From NCBI GenBank assembly GCA_012103535.1, contig WLWQ01000002.1, positions 992,001 through 1,056,000 on the forward strand: a stretch of DNA of 64,000 bases. Direction: 5' to 3'. Shown here piece after piece: positions 1 to 8,633 of this stretch (positions within the stretch are counted from its first letter, which is position 1; each line of letters starts with the position of its first letter). Made by a program: the position numbers and the translations under genes. Origin of the DNA: Pseudomonadales bacterium (GTDB taxonomy: Bacteria > Pseudomonadota > Gammaproteobacteria > Pseudomonadales > Pseudohongiellaceae). The notes beneath the pieces were generated by a model. The model searched no databases, was not told the DNA's origin, and saw nothing but the letters and a program-made list of their open reading frames with translations.

Positions 1-310
1 CGGGTAATCCAGAGTAGGGGATGATCACCCCTAAAAACAATGCACCGGCTCCCGCTACCATAGCGATCGATGCTAACAGTCGACCAGCCCAGCGGTGATA
101 AGCGCGATTTCTATTGCGAATAGATTTTGAAAACTGCAGCGGTGCCAATGCTAGATAAATAGCGCCAGGTATCACATGTGACCTGGTAATAATGGGGTAT
201 TCTTCGAAGCCTTCGTTGGCCCCACCGGAAAAAAGAAAGAAAATTGAGCCACCTACACCGGCGATGGCCAAAAAACCAACTACAAAACTTAAAACAGTTT
301 CCGCTTTCAT
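1..310 (-). CDS. DUF2306-family membrane protein (partial, C-terminus cut by window edge)
   Basis: An open frame reads from an ATG at 308-310 to the left edge with no stop, giving about 103 N-terminal residues. A hydrophobic segment lies near residues 7-27. It is followed by a 'HVIPGAIYLALAPLQFS' stretch, then 'HRWAGRL' and a second hydrophobic segment. The pattern of His, a PLQF-like motif and HRW-GR is what I know of DUF2306 predicted membrane proteins, whose function is unknown. The gene lies 6 bases upstream of the end of the VOC gene and on the same strand, so it may be the distal gene of that unit. Confidence 0.7.
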   Translation of the reverse strand, partial: MKAETVLSFVVGFLAIAGVGGSIFFLFSGGANEGFEEYPIITRSHVIPGAIYLALAPLQFSKSIRNRNRAYHRWAGRLLASIAMVAGAGALFLGVIIPYSGLP

Positions 311-316
311 TCGAAC

Positions 317-1117
317 CTAATACTCGTCATATCCTTCGGTAAGCTCTACATATACACCAGAAGGATCTGTGAAATATGCGATGTTCAGTCCTATGGCTGG
401 AATTTCCCGATAAGGTACATCGAATACAATGCCTTTTGCCTCCAGTTGGCGACAGAATTCCTCCAGATTATCGATTTCGAAACCGATATGATCAATAGCT
501 GTACCTTGAGTTGCTTGCCTGCCACTGTTGTTGGCACCGAAGCTCATATTCATGCCGGGAACGTTTGTGGTTGTTTGGATTCGTCCTCTGGATCGAATCT
601 CCAGGTCGAACATTTCCACATACCATTGCAGAATTTCTTCTGGATTATCTAAAAACCAATGAACATGATATCCCGTAATCTCGAGATGTAGTCCTTTGTC
701 TTCCTGCATCTCAACCGCGATATTGTCCGGTAAGATTACATAGGCATTGAGTTGCCCTTCGGACCCGAAGAATATACTGCCTACTTCAAGACCATCTGCG
801 CGCCATTTGTCTAAAAATTTATCCATATTGCGCACTTTAAAACCGAAATGATGCATGACCGTGTCGCGGGAACCCATCGACGGTGCCTGATCCGTTAATG
901 CCACCATCATGTTGGGTAGCTTGGCTACAGTGAGCGGGCCTCTTTCCACAATCGTGCCGTTGAAGTGTTCAACCCAGATGCGTTTATGTTCTTCGATGTC
1001 AGAAACATTAAGGTGGACATGACCGAAAGTAACGCCATTATCATCCGGCGAGGCCAGTTGTGCGTATAGAGTTGGCGAGAGAAGGCATAGCAGTATTATT
1101 AGATTTATTTTTTTCAC
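317..1117 (-). CDS. Exported VOC (glyoxalase/bleomycin-resistance fold) protein, two VOC modules
   Basis: This 266-residue protein has a signal peptide (about residues 1-19, ending near YAQ) and two consecutive VOC-type modules. The first spans about residues 28-140 with 'FGHVHLNVSDIEEH'. The second spans about residues 147-262 with 'GYHVHWFLDNPEE' and ends in 'DPSGVYVELTEGY'. The repeated H/E positions are those used for metal binding in glyoxalase/dioxygenase relatives, so a metal-dependent periplasmic enzyme is possible. No substrate can be read from the sequence. The start is GTG, chosen because a GGAG box lies about 7 bases upstream. It may be cotranscribed with the DUF2306 gene behind it. 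Confidence 0.75.
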   Translation of the reverse strand: MKKINLIILLCLLSPTLYAQLASPDDNGVTFGHVHLNVSDIEEHKRIWVEHFNGTIVERGPLTVAKLPNMMVALTDQAPSMGSRDTVMHHFGFKVRNMDKFLDKWRADGLEVGSIFFGSEGQLNAYVILPDNIAVEMQEDKGLHLEITGYHVHWFLDNPEEILQWYVEMFDLEIRSRGRIQTTTNVPGMNMSFGANNSGRQATQGTAIDHIGFEIDNLEEFCRQLEAKGIVFDVPYREIPAIGLNIAYFTDPSGVYVELTEGYDEY

Positions 1118-1207
1118 TTTATGCTCCTGTATCTACTTGGAGATTAGGATAAAGACTCTGTTTGGCTGCGTCTAGCAAAGCGGAATCTTTGCTGTAAAAA
1201 AAGGGCT

Positions 1208-2212
1208 TTACCAGGCTGAATTCAGCAATTCATAGGATCGCCGTCGTGCCTGCGGATCATGGGTGATGGTCAATATCATGAGTTCATCGAGATCAAACTG
1301 TTTTTTGTAAGATTCGAGTTTTTCACACACCTGTTCCGGCGTGCCTACGGCACGGCGGTCGCGATTTTCTTCTATAGCCCTCAGTTCTCCTTCGCTGTAG
1401 TCGTAATCCATTGCTTCCTGCACGCTGGGGAAGGGACCGGGATTTCCCCGTAACAAGCGAATGAACCAGAGATCTCGGCTTTTGGAGAGTTCCAGCGCGT
1501 CAGTTTCGGTTTCAGCACAAACGGTAAATAAGGTTAGTGCAGCCCTGGGTTCATTGCAGTTGGGGCCAGGCTCAAAGTGCTCGCGGTAATAATCGAAGAT
1601 ATCGGGTCTGATTTGCGGATTTATAAAGTAGGCAAAGTTGTAAGGAAGTCCAGTGAGTGCTGCCAAGTTTGCGCTGTCCTCGCTGGATCCTAGCATCCAA
1701 AGTTCCGGCGGATTCGCAACTTGCGGGAACGCTCGCGCATTTTCCATCCCTGGGGTTCTAGGATCTGTGTCGTTCAATAAGGCCTGTAAATCAACCACCA
1801 TATTCGGAAAATGTTCGGGTCCGACTCTGGAGCCATAACGAATCGCCGCCGCTGTAAAGGGATCTGTGCCTGGCGCGCGACCTACACCTAAGTCCACACG
1901 ATTGGGATAAAGGGTTTCAAGAATTTTAAAATTTTCTGCCACTTTATAAGGGCTGTAATGGGGAAGCATGATGCCGCCAGATCCCAGGCGAATCTTAGTG
2001 GTTTCTGCGCCGAGCCGACCAAGCAATACTTCGGGCGAACAACCTGCGAGGGCATCGGAGGCATGATGTTCGGCGACCCAATAGCGAAAGTAGCCGAGAT
2101 CGTCGCAGAGTTTTGCTAACTCCAGGGTCTCCTGCAAAGCTGCAGAGGCATCACTGCCTGCTTTAATTGGAGATTGATCTAAGACTGAGAGACTGATGTT
2201 GGCTTGAGACAC
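1208..2212 (-). CDS. LLM-class flavin-dependent oxidoreductase (luciferase-like, MsnO8 type)
   Basis: The protein has 334 residues and the features of bacterial-luciferase-like monooxygenases. These are the N-terminal strand 'LSVLDQSPIKAG', 'YWVAEHH' near residue 45, 'IRLGSGGIMLPHYSPYKVAE' near residues 75-95, and 'RVDLGVGRAPGTDP' near residue 110. The motifs match the MsnO8-like group, which is usually annotated generically because substrates are unknown. It would use reduced FMN or F420-like flavin and O2. The length is normal for the family. It stands alone on the minus strand, 90 bases upstream of the exported VOC gene. Confidence 0.85.
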   Translation of the reverse strand: MSQANISLSVLDQSPIKAGSDASAALQETLELAKLCDDLGYFRYWVAEHHASDALAGCSPEVLLGRLGAETTKIRLGSGGIMLPHYSPYKVAENFKILETLYPNRVDLGVGRAPGTDPFTAAAIRYGSRVGPEHFPNMVVDLQALLNDTDPRTPGMENARAFPQVANPPELWMLGSSEDSANLAALTGLPYNFAYFINPQIRPDIFDYYREHFEPGPNCNEPRAALTLFTVCAETETDALELSKSRDLWFIRLLRGNPGPFPSVQEAMDYDYSEGELRAIEENRDRRAVGTPEQVCEKLESYKKQFDLDELMILTITHDPQARRRSYELLNSAW

Positions 2213-2537
2213 AACTTCCTCTTAGAGCGCTTCGCTTGTTTCTGTCTGCAATATTTTTTGGGTACGTCGCCACCCTGCGGAGCGCGCAGTATAGCGCCTA
2301 TCGAATTAGGCTGTAATGCCAATGAAAACAATTTCTGGACATTTTTTGGGATGATTCCGTGTAAGTATCAGACTGGGAATTTTGGTTCTCAGCATGGGGT
2401 CTGTCCTTCACTATATAAAAACAAATCCGGGCAGCTAGCGAGCAAGTCAAAGTGGAGAAAGTTTGAGTTTAAGCGTTGTAAACAAATAACAAGAGTAAAT
2501 CGTCTAGGATTTACAAAAAAACATTCGGAGTAGTTTC
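2213..2537. other. 325-base intergenic region between divergent genes
   Basis: This gap separates the LLM oxidoreductase (minus) from the JAB-like gene (plus) and must hold both promoters. A plus-strand open frame covers 2204-2533, but its composition is unremarkable, it has no ribosome site and it overlaps the LLM start, so I do not call it. A TTCGGAG box at about 2523-2529 serves the gene at 2538. I see no convincing hairpin or RNA. Confidence 0.5.
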
Positions 2538-3086
2538 ATGACTAACCGTGTTCTCGGTTTGATTGCTCTGATTGCCTCACTGTCCGCCACCGCGGCAGTG
2601 AATCAATCCGGTGCGGATTATTTTACAGTTGAAGAAGCCGTAATTGCCGCAGCCGACGCCTATAACCCTATTTCCATCCAAGAAGATCGGGAGTACATGG
2701 GGACGATATTCAGATCTAATAACCGCTATGGATACACAGTGACTCGGGGAAGTGCTCGCGCAAATTCCATAAGTATTCGAGTTACTGCTGAAAGCTGGGA
2801 TGATGTTGTGGCTTTTTGGCATACCCATGGCAATGCGGCTCCCAACAATCGCTATTTTTCACGGGTAGATACAGAAACCGCGGAGAGATTCGACAAGCCG
2901 TTCTACCTGGCGGACTACACCGGATTTTTAAAAGTCTTTCGTCCAGGACAGAATACCATGACGCCTTTTGCCGCCAGACGCTTGGGACTGCCGGGGGAGC
3001 GCGGTTATGCGACAGGAGAGTTTGTGCGTAATCAGTTTAATCAAACGGTAAGGATAAATACGCGCTTTAGTCAGATCTGTTCCTAA
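2538..3086 (+). CDS. Exported JAB-like protein resembling DUF4329
   Basis: This 182-residue protein begins with a signal peptide of about 20 residues. In the core, 'VVAFWHTHGNAAPNNRYFSRVDTETAE' provides the H-x-H-G...F-S-x-x-D arrangement of JAB/MPN-like metal-site folds. The surrounding pattern is like DUF4329, a domain often found at the C-terminus of RHS-type proteins. Here it stands alone and is exported, so a periplasmic or surface peptidase-like role is possible but not shown. The start is supported by a GGAG box 8 bases upstream. Its TAA ends exactly one base before the stop codon of the convergent diguanylate cyclase gene. Confidence 0.55.
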   Translation: MTNRVLGLIALIASLSATAAVNQSGADYFTVEEAVIAAADAYNPISIQEDREYMGTIFRSNNRYGYTVTRGSARANSISIRVTAESWDDVVAFWHTHGNAAPNNRYFSRVDTETAERFDKPFYLADYTGFLKVFRPGQNTMTPFAARRLGLPGERGYATGEFVRNQFNQTVRINTRFSQICS

Positions 3087-4865
3087 CTAGCGCGAAATCA
3101 AGTGTCCGTAGTAGTTACCGGGTGTCGAGAGAATTGGTATTGGCTGATATTGGCCGGCAAACACAACTCGATTACGCCCGCTAGCTTTGGCGCGGTAGAG
3201 TGCTTTGTCAGCTTCGGTAAATAGCTCTTTCGGTTTTGGCGCGAGGACTTCTTTCGAGGCTGGTTTATAGGTAACTGCGCCAACGCTGACGGTAACCACT
3301 TCGTCTGCACGGGAAGAGCTATGGGGGATTTTCAAATCATAGATACCCATGCGCAGAGTTTCTGCCCGTTCCTGCAATTCGAGACCATCACAGCCGGGTA
3401 AGATAATGGCGAATTCTTCTCCACCATAGCGTGCAGGTAAATCGCCGCTTCGTTTAAAAACGTTCTTAATACAACTCGATACCCTGGCAAGACATTCGTC
3501 TCCGAGAGCATGACCATAGCGGTCATTGAATTGTTTAAAGAAATCGATATCCACGACAATGAGTGAAATAGATGATCGTTGACGGGTTGAGCGTTGTAAT
3601 TCCTTACTAAACGTAGAGTCGAAATGACGCCGGTTATAGAGGCCGGTTAGTGCATCGGTTATGACAGTTTGTTCCAGCTGCTCATTGGTTTCACTTAGTT
3701 CCTTGTTTAAAGTTCTGAGTTCTTTCTCCATTGATTTGATGCGAGATATATCACTAAGCAGTCCAATAAACAGCGTCTCTTCTTCGAGTTTCATTTTGCT
3801 CATGGATAATCGCATTGGTAAGACTTCCGCATCTTTCGTGCGTACTTCAATCTCACGATCACTACTTCCTTTTGCGTCACCTTCTTGCTCAATGAAACTG
3901 TTTAAAAATCTTTCTGCGTTGGCAGCTTCTGGATCAGTAACCAGAAGGGAAATATTTTTCCCAACCAATTCTTTTTGCTCAAATCCCAGTAATCTTTCTG
4001 CTGCAAAATTCATGGATTCAATGGTGCCATCATGAAGCAAGGTGATGAGTCCATCTGCCATTGTGTCGATAAGGGATTCATATCGAGTTCCTTTCTCAGA
4101 AACAGCACGTTCGTCTTCCTGAATATTTTCGAACAATTCATTTACGGAATTACTTAGAGAAGCGAGTTCGCCAATACCTTGCACCGGTATTCGTATGTCT
4201 CTATTCCCCTTCTTGAACTTTCCGATCTTTCTAATAAGGTCTTCCGCTCGGCTAGTAACACTTATGCTTAAGACAATTAAAATTAGAATCGCTGCAAATA
4301 CAGTGAGGGCTGTTGAAACCAGCAAACCTTCAATGCGGACGGAGTTATTCGCCGCGAGTTGTCTTGCCAGATCAACTTCCATGTAAATCACACCACAACT
4401 TTGTGGAAGAATGCCTGTGGTATTGGCAAAACCACAAAACTGAGTTAATCCGGCAAGTGATTTCATTGGCATGTTGTCGATGACTGTCGGCTCACTACTT
4501 GCTGATAATTGGTTAAAGCTCGAAGGTTTAGGATTTATTGCAGTCCAGTGTTTTCCAATCAATGCTGGATTAAGAGAAGACACTACATTGCCTACTGGAT
4601 CGGTAACAAAAAGAAAGCTAATGTCCTGATCTGCACCCAAATTTGTCAATGCCCGTTGCAGTTCAATTGAGCTGGTTTCATTCGATGTATTCGTCGATGT
4701 TTGGTGCAGTCCGAGTAATGTGGTTTCAATAACGCCTGATTTCGACTCGACAGTTAGTTGTGTGTCTAGACGTGAGGAAATCATAGTGCTCAGCACTAAC
4801 GCCGCCGTAACCAAGACGAAAAGACAAGCTGGCACCACGATGCGGGCGGAGAGCAAGGGATTCAT
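3087..4865 (-). CDS. Membrane diguanylate cyclase: HAMP-PAS-GGDEF
   Basis: The protein synthesises cyclic di-GMP from two GTP. It has 592 residues from the chosen ATG. Two transmembrane segments (about 5-30 and 180-205) bracket a periplasmic sensor region. A HAMP helix pair follows (about 205-255), then a PAS domain (about 260-380, 'IDTMADGLITLLHDG') and a GGDEF domain (about 410-575) with an intact 'RYGGEEF' active site and 'DIDFFKQFNDRYGH'. The frame stays open 34 codons further upstream, but a GGAGG box 7 bases before the ATG at 4863-4865 decides the start. The sensed ligand is unknown. The gene is convergent with, and abuts, the JAB-like gene. Confidence 0.9.
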   Translation of the reverse strand: MNPLLSARIVVPACLFVLVTAALVLSTMISSRLDTQLTVESKSGVIETTLLGLHQTSTNTSNETSSIELQRALTNLGADQDISFLFVTDPVGNVVSSLNPALIGKHWTAINPKPSSFNQLSASSEPTVIDNMPMKSLAGLTQFCGFANTTGILPQSCGVIYMEVDLARQLAANNSVRIEGLLVSTALTVFAAILILIVLSISVTSRAEDLIRKIGKFKKGNRDIRIPVQGIGELASLSNSVNELFENIQEDERAVSEKGTRYESLIDTMADGLITLLHDGTIESMNFAAERLLGFEQKELVGKNISLLVTDPEAANAERFLNSFIEQEGDAKGSSDREIEVRTKDAEVLPMRLSMSKMKLEEETLFIGLLSDISRIKSMEKELRTLNKELSETNEQLEQTVITDALTGLYNRRHFDSTFSKELQRSTRQRSSISLIVVDIDFFKQFNDRYGHALGDECLARVSSCIKNVFKRSGDLPARYGGEEFAIILPGCDGLELQERAETLRMGIYDLKIPHSSSRADEVVTVSVGAVTYKPASKEVLAPKPKELFTEADKALYRAKASGRNRVVFAGQYQPIPILSTPGNYYGHLISR

Positions 4866-5155
4866 GCTTTTTCCTCCGCAGGCCAGATAAATGGTGCAGA
4901 ATCCCAAAAAAAGCAGACCGCGCTCGCCAATGTGGTGGCTAGTGGGATTGAATCTTGTTGGCACCAAGGCCAGTTACTGAACATAACTCATTGTTTTGTT
5001 AAAATAAAAATCTATAGAACGAACTACTATCGAAGTTTTTCCAGCTAATAGTTCCCTACATTTAGTTTAGTCACAAATTTCCTCTTTCGATGACGCAAAG
5101 CCCAGAAATTGGGGCCTGCGTGGAAAATTAATCCAAATCTATGCCGATCTGGCAG
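4866..5155. other. Intergenic region upstream of the trp unit and the diguanylate cyclase
   Basis: Together with the trp promoter and leader, about 500 bases separate the two divergent genes. The stretch is AT-rich near 4985-5080, which suits the promoter of the minus-strand cyclase gene. No ORF, repeat or convincing hairpin was found. The trp promoter begins at 5156. Confidence 0.4.
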
Positions 5156-5184
5156 TTGACATAGCACCAATCGAAGCGCAGAAT
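5156..5184 (+). promoter_or_regulatory. Predicted sigma-70 promoter of the trp leader
   Basis: A perfect -35 box TTGACA (5156-5161) is followed after 17 bases by CAGAAT (5179-5184), which matches four of six positions of the -10 consensus. The expected transcription start is near 5191-5192, only about 2-3 bases before the trpL ATG at 5194. The leader message would therefore be leaderless or nearly so. Confidence 0.6.
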
Positions 5185-5193
5185 CGCGCCACT

Positions 5194-5256
5194 ATGAACA
5201 CACGCTTCTATTTCTGGTGGTTTTCCGACAAGGGCTGCCAGTTGAAACAAGAGTAG
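5194..5256 (+). CDS. trpL: Trp operon leader peptide with tandem Trp codons
   Basis: A 20-codon frame opens with ATG at 5194 and ends with TAG at 5254-5256. It encodes MNTRFYFWWFSDKGCQLKQE, with two consecutive TGG codons at 5215-5220. It sits upstream of the anthranilate synthase gene and just before stem-forming segments, which is the classical setting of a ribosome-mediated attenuator. There is no Shine-Dalgarno sequence, and the predicted start of transcription is almost at the ATG. A leaderless trpL is known in alphaproteobacteria such as Sinorhizobium. Trp shortage would stall the ribosome on the TGG pair and favour the antiterminator. Confidence 0.85.
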   Translation: MNTRFYFWWFSDKGCQLKQE

Positions 5257-5289
5257 TTTCTTCTTTGGCCGCCCAGGGTTGTGGCGGTC
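5232..5289 (+). promoter_or_regulatory. Trp attenuator: mutually exclusive hairpins
   Basis: Segment GGGCTGCC (5232-5239), inside trpL just after the Trp codons, can pair with GGCCGCCC (5267-5274) at seven of eight positions. The latter can instead pair with GGCGGTC (5283-5289), giving a 7-bp stem with one G-U pair. A ribosome that reads through trpL would cover the first segment and allow the second hairpin. A stalled one would leave the first pairing available. The second hairpin is not directly followed by a U-run (a TTTT lies at about 5302-5305), so termination may be weak or helped by other factors. Confidence 0.6.
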
Positions 5290-5368
5290 TATTGTCCTAA
5301 GTTTTCCTTCTAGCACGCCATAACTCTTACCGGTCTTGAATTGGGCTCAGTAGTAAGAGGTTTTGGTT

Positions 5369-7561
5369 ATGCAAATTCCCAGTCAGATTCAATATGAATG
5401 CGCAAGTGGTGTGCGCATTCGACGTTCTGCAATGGAACTCGATTATGCAAAGGCGACTGAAGAGTTGGCCTTATCGCTGAACGAGCGAAAAGGTGTGTTG
5501 CTCGCGTCGAGTTTTGAATATCCGGGACGTTACACCCGTTGGGATATTGGTTTCGTAAATCCTCCTTTACAGATAATTGCACGGGACCGAAAAATCACCG
5601 TAGAAGCACTGAATCAGCGCGGAGTGATCCTCTTGCCGGAGATTTATTTTGCCTTGCATAATTGTGAAGCGATTGATGAGCTTAGTGCAGATGCGAACAA
5701 AATTTCGCTAACTGTTGGTAATGAACAGGCAGAAGTAGCAGAAGAATTACGTTCCCGTCGACCAAGTGTGTTTTCAGTATTGCGCGAAATCGTAAATCGA
5801 TTTCAATCGTCGGAAGATCCTTATCTTGGACTCTACGGTGCATTCGGATACGACTTAACTTTTCAATTCGAAGACGTGGCGCGTTATCAGGAGCGAGGTG
5901 AGCAGGACCGGGATATGGTGTTGTACTTGCCAGACCAGATTATCGTTGCGGACCATCGTATTGAGAAATCGATTTGCTATAACTATGAGTTTAACTGTGG
6001 CAGCTGGAAATCGGAAAAGAAAACCGAAACCACCGGTGGTTTTAAACGAACGGGAGAAGTAACGGCCTATGCGCCTGCAATTCATGTACAGGCAGAGTGC
6101 GATCACGCAACAGGCGAATACGCTGAGCAAGTACGCAAAGCCTTGGAATATTTTAGGCGGGGTGATTTGTTCGAAGTTGTGCCTGGCCAATGTTTCTACG
6201 AACCATGCAAGGACAGCCCAGCGGAAGTTTTTACCCGCCTAAAAGAAAGTAATCCCGCTCCCTACGGCGCGCTCATGAATCTAGGAGAACAAGAGTACTT
6301 GATTGCGGCGTCGCCGGAGATGTTTGTGCGAGTTGATGGTAAGCAAATTGAAACCTGCCCAATCTCTGGAACCATTCGACGCGGCGAAGATGCTATAAGT
6401 GATGCCCACCAGATCAAGACTTTGCTCAATAGCGCCAAGGACGAGTCAGAGCTATCAATGTGTACCGATGTTGATCGCAATGATAAATCCCGAGTCTGTG
6501 TCCCTGGCTCAGTTGAGGTAGTGGGTCGGCGTCAAATTGAAATGTATTCCCGACTTATTCACACCGTTGATCATGTTAAGGGTACTCTAAGAGACGAGTT
6601 TGATGCCCTCGATGGTTTCCTCGCCCATACCTGGGCAGTTACAGTAACCGGAGCACCTAAACTGGCAGCGATGCAATACATCGAAGCTAACGAGAAGTCT
6701 CCTCGCCGATGGTATGGTGGTGCACTCGGTCATATTGGATTCAATGGAAATATCAATACCGGACTCACTTTGCGCACCGTCAGGGTGAAGGACGGTGTCG
6801 CTGAAATTCGCGCCGGTGCAACGTTGCTAATTGATTCAGATCCAGAAGCCGAAGAGATAGAAACTCGATTAAAAGCAAGTGCACTTATAAGTGCAATTAA
6901 TGGGAGTAACGCGAAAAGTAGTGTGCAGTCTGAACTCCCCAGGCTTAAATTAGCGAATCCTATAAAAGCATTGATGGTGGATCACCAGGATTCGTTCGTG
7001 CATAACCTGGCGTCATACTTTCGCCAATGTGGAGTTGAGTTGTTAACGCTGAGACCTGCTGCGGCCAGGAAGTACTTACAGGAACAGGATGTTGACTTGG
7101 TTATTCTTTCCCCTGGTCCTTCGACACCCGAAGATTTTGCGATGAGTGAAACCATTGCTGTCTGTGTAGAGAAAAAGTTTCCTATTTTCGGAGTGTGTTT
7201 AGGCTTGCAAGGTATCGTTGAATATTTTGGTGGTAGCCTAGAGCAATTAGATTATCCAATGCACGGTAAACCCTCGCGAATAAATCATACCGGTGCAGCA
7301 TTGTTTCAAGGTATCACTGAGCAGTTCACTGCCGGTCGCTAGCATTCTTTGGTTGCGAAAGCGGTGCCCCCCTGCCTCTCAGTGATTGCACAAACGGAGG
7401 ATCAAAAAGTCATGGCGGTAGAGCACACACAGTTACCTATAACTGCCGTGCAGTTTCACCCGGAATCGATAATGAGTTTAGAGAAACGAGCGGGTCACCG
7501 ACTGGTGCAAAACGTAGTTAGAGAAATAGACGGAATCAAATCAATGAAAATGGCGGTGTAG
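5369..7561 (+). CDS. trpEG: Fused anthranilate synthase TrpEG, interrupted by an in-frame amber codon
   Basis: The product converts chorismate and glutamine to anthranilate, the first committed step to tryptophan. The TrpE part covers about residues 1-515 and carries chorismate-site motifs 'CPISGTIRRGED' and 'DVDRNDKSRVCVPGSV'. The TrpG amidotransferase part (about 530-730) has 'FGVCLGLQG' with the catalytic Cys and 'AVQFHPES' with the His and Glu. The TAG at 7340-7342 (codon 658) replaces the Tyr expected in 'AGRYHSL'. The frame then continues intact to 7561, so a terminated product would lose the His-Glu dyad. ATG 5369 was chosen over TTG 5363 because AAGAGG lies 8 bases upstream. The single fused chain resembles the rhizobial type rather than separate trpE and trpG. 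Confidence 0.9.
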
Positions 7562-8554
7562 TTAGTTCAATTCGTTCTCGAAAAATATTGCCAGTCGCAT
7601 GCCTGCCAGGCCGAGACGCTGTCGAGAAATGTTTTTCATGCCATTGATATAGTCTGAGCTTAATGATTGGGCGCCAAGTTCAGAGCCACTTTGATCGGCG
7701 CGGGTAATTGCAGTTCTCATAGCTTCGGTATACACAACGCTGAGAAGAATTTCTCGACTCTCTGCCATCCAAGCTGTCCAATCGGATTCAATGCCAATTA
7801 GTTGTGAGCTTTCATAGCCGGCAATAGAATCCAGTATCAGAGGAAGGCTGTTGCTAATACCTTCATCCCTTAAGGCTCGATCCCAGTCTAAATGTAAAGT
7901 ACTTCGTGATCCCGTATCAATTCCATTACTTCCGCGATCACCAGTTTCAAACAATGCGCGGGAAAATAAAGAACCCGCATGCAGTGGTTGGTGAATATCT
8001 CCCATTAAATGTAAAACCCAGCAAAGAGCGACCGCTCGAGCAGCAGGTGCTTGAGAATCATCGACTAAAACTCTGGTATTGAAATCAATGGCCGTAACAA
8101 CATTGTGCACCTGCCGCTCATTTCGAATTGAACTTGCAGCTTCTCCCTGAATTAGCTCAGCAGCTGAGACTCCTAGATAAATATTTCCTGTTAATTGAGC
8201 TGCACCCCTGACCCAGGCCCCATCAGTATAGTGCCAGTTAGGACGGTTATAGCGATTACGGGCTTCCGCAGGCAGGCCACGGGCTATATCAGGCCAGTAG
8301 GCCGCTTGACCTAAAAGCCAGGTACTCAATTCTGTGGCGTCATTCTGGTTTATGAAGTCAGGAATCTGACTAAGAAAGTCGTCCTGATAGCGCGGGTGAG
8401 ATCTCAAGATGCTAACTAACTCTTGACGTTTTTCCTCAGACAGAAAAGAAACTGCAACCGCTACGGTAAGTCGGTGGCCAACGCTATCCCAGGCCAAGGT
8501 GTTTACAGAGTAAAAGATTGTTGAGCTAAGCAGCAACGCGAAAATCGAACGCAT
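7562..8554 (-). CDS. S1/P1-family nuclease, exported
   Basis: This 330-residue protein has a signal peptide (about 1-21) followed at once by 'WDSVGHRLTVAVA'. In the S1/P1 family the N-terminal Trp of the mature protein and the His of the GxxGH motif are zinc ligands. Further ligands are in 'HYTDGAW' (about residue 127), 'LCWVLHLMGDIHQPLHAG' (about 197-214) and 'GSNGI'. The family cuts single-stranded DNA and RNA with three zinc ions, here outside the cytoplasm, probably for nucleotide or phosphate scavenging. The stop codon abuts that of the convergent trpEG. No operon partner is evident. Confidence 0.9.
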   Translation of the reverse strand: MRSIFALLLSSTIFYSVNTLAWDSVGHRLTVAVAVSFLSEEKRQELVSILRSHPRYQDDFLSQIPDFINQNDATELSTWLLGQAAYWPDIARGLPAEARNRYNRPNWHYTDGAWVRGAAQLTGNIYLGVSAAELIQGEAASSIRNERQVHNVVTAIDFNTRVLVDDSQAPAARAVALCWVLHLMGDIHQPLHAGSLFSRALFETGDRGSNGIDTGSRSTLHLDWDRALRDEGISNSLPLILDSIAGYESSQLIGIESDWTAWMAESREILLSVVYTEAMRTAITRADQSGSELGAQSLSSDYINGMKNISRQRLGLAGMRLAIFFENELN

Positions 8555-8633
8555 AATGAATCCTTTATTCAGTGATCCATTAGCCTAACATGCCTTCACA
8601 AAGGAATTATGAAGATTTTGCTTTACTGCAATC

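Noticed and set aside
2204..2533. 109-residue plus-strand frame in the LLM/JAB intergenic region
   Set aside because: It overlaps the LLM start, has no ribosome site and no recognisable domain, and its composition looks like non-coding DNA.
5128..5316. Minus-strand frame over the trp promoter and leader
   Set aside because: It is antisense to the promoter, trpL and attenuator, which explain the region; no ribosome site or domain was seen.
7340..7342. Pyrrolysine or programmed readthrough at the trpEG TAG
   Set aside because: No Pyl genes are seen, the family has Tyr at this position, and the context lacks any known readthrough signal.
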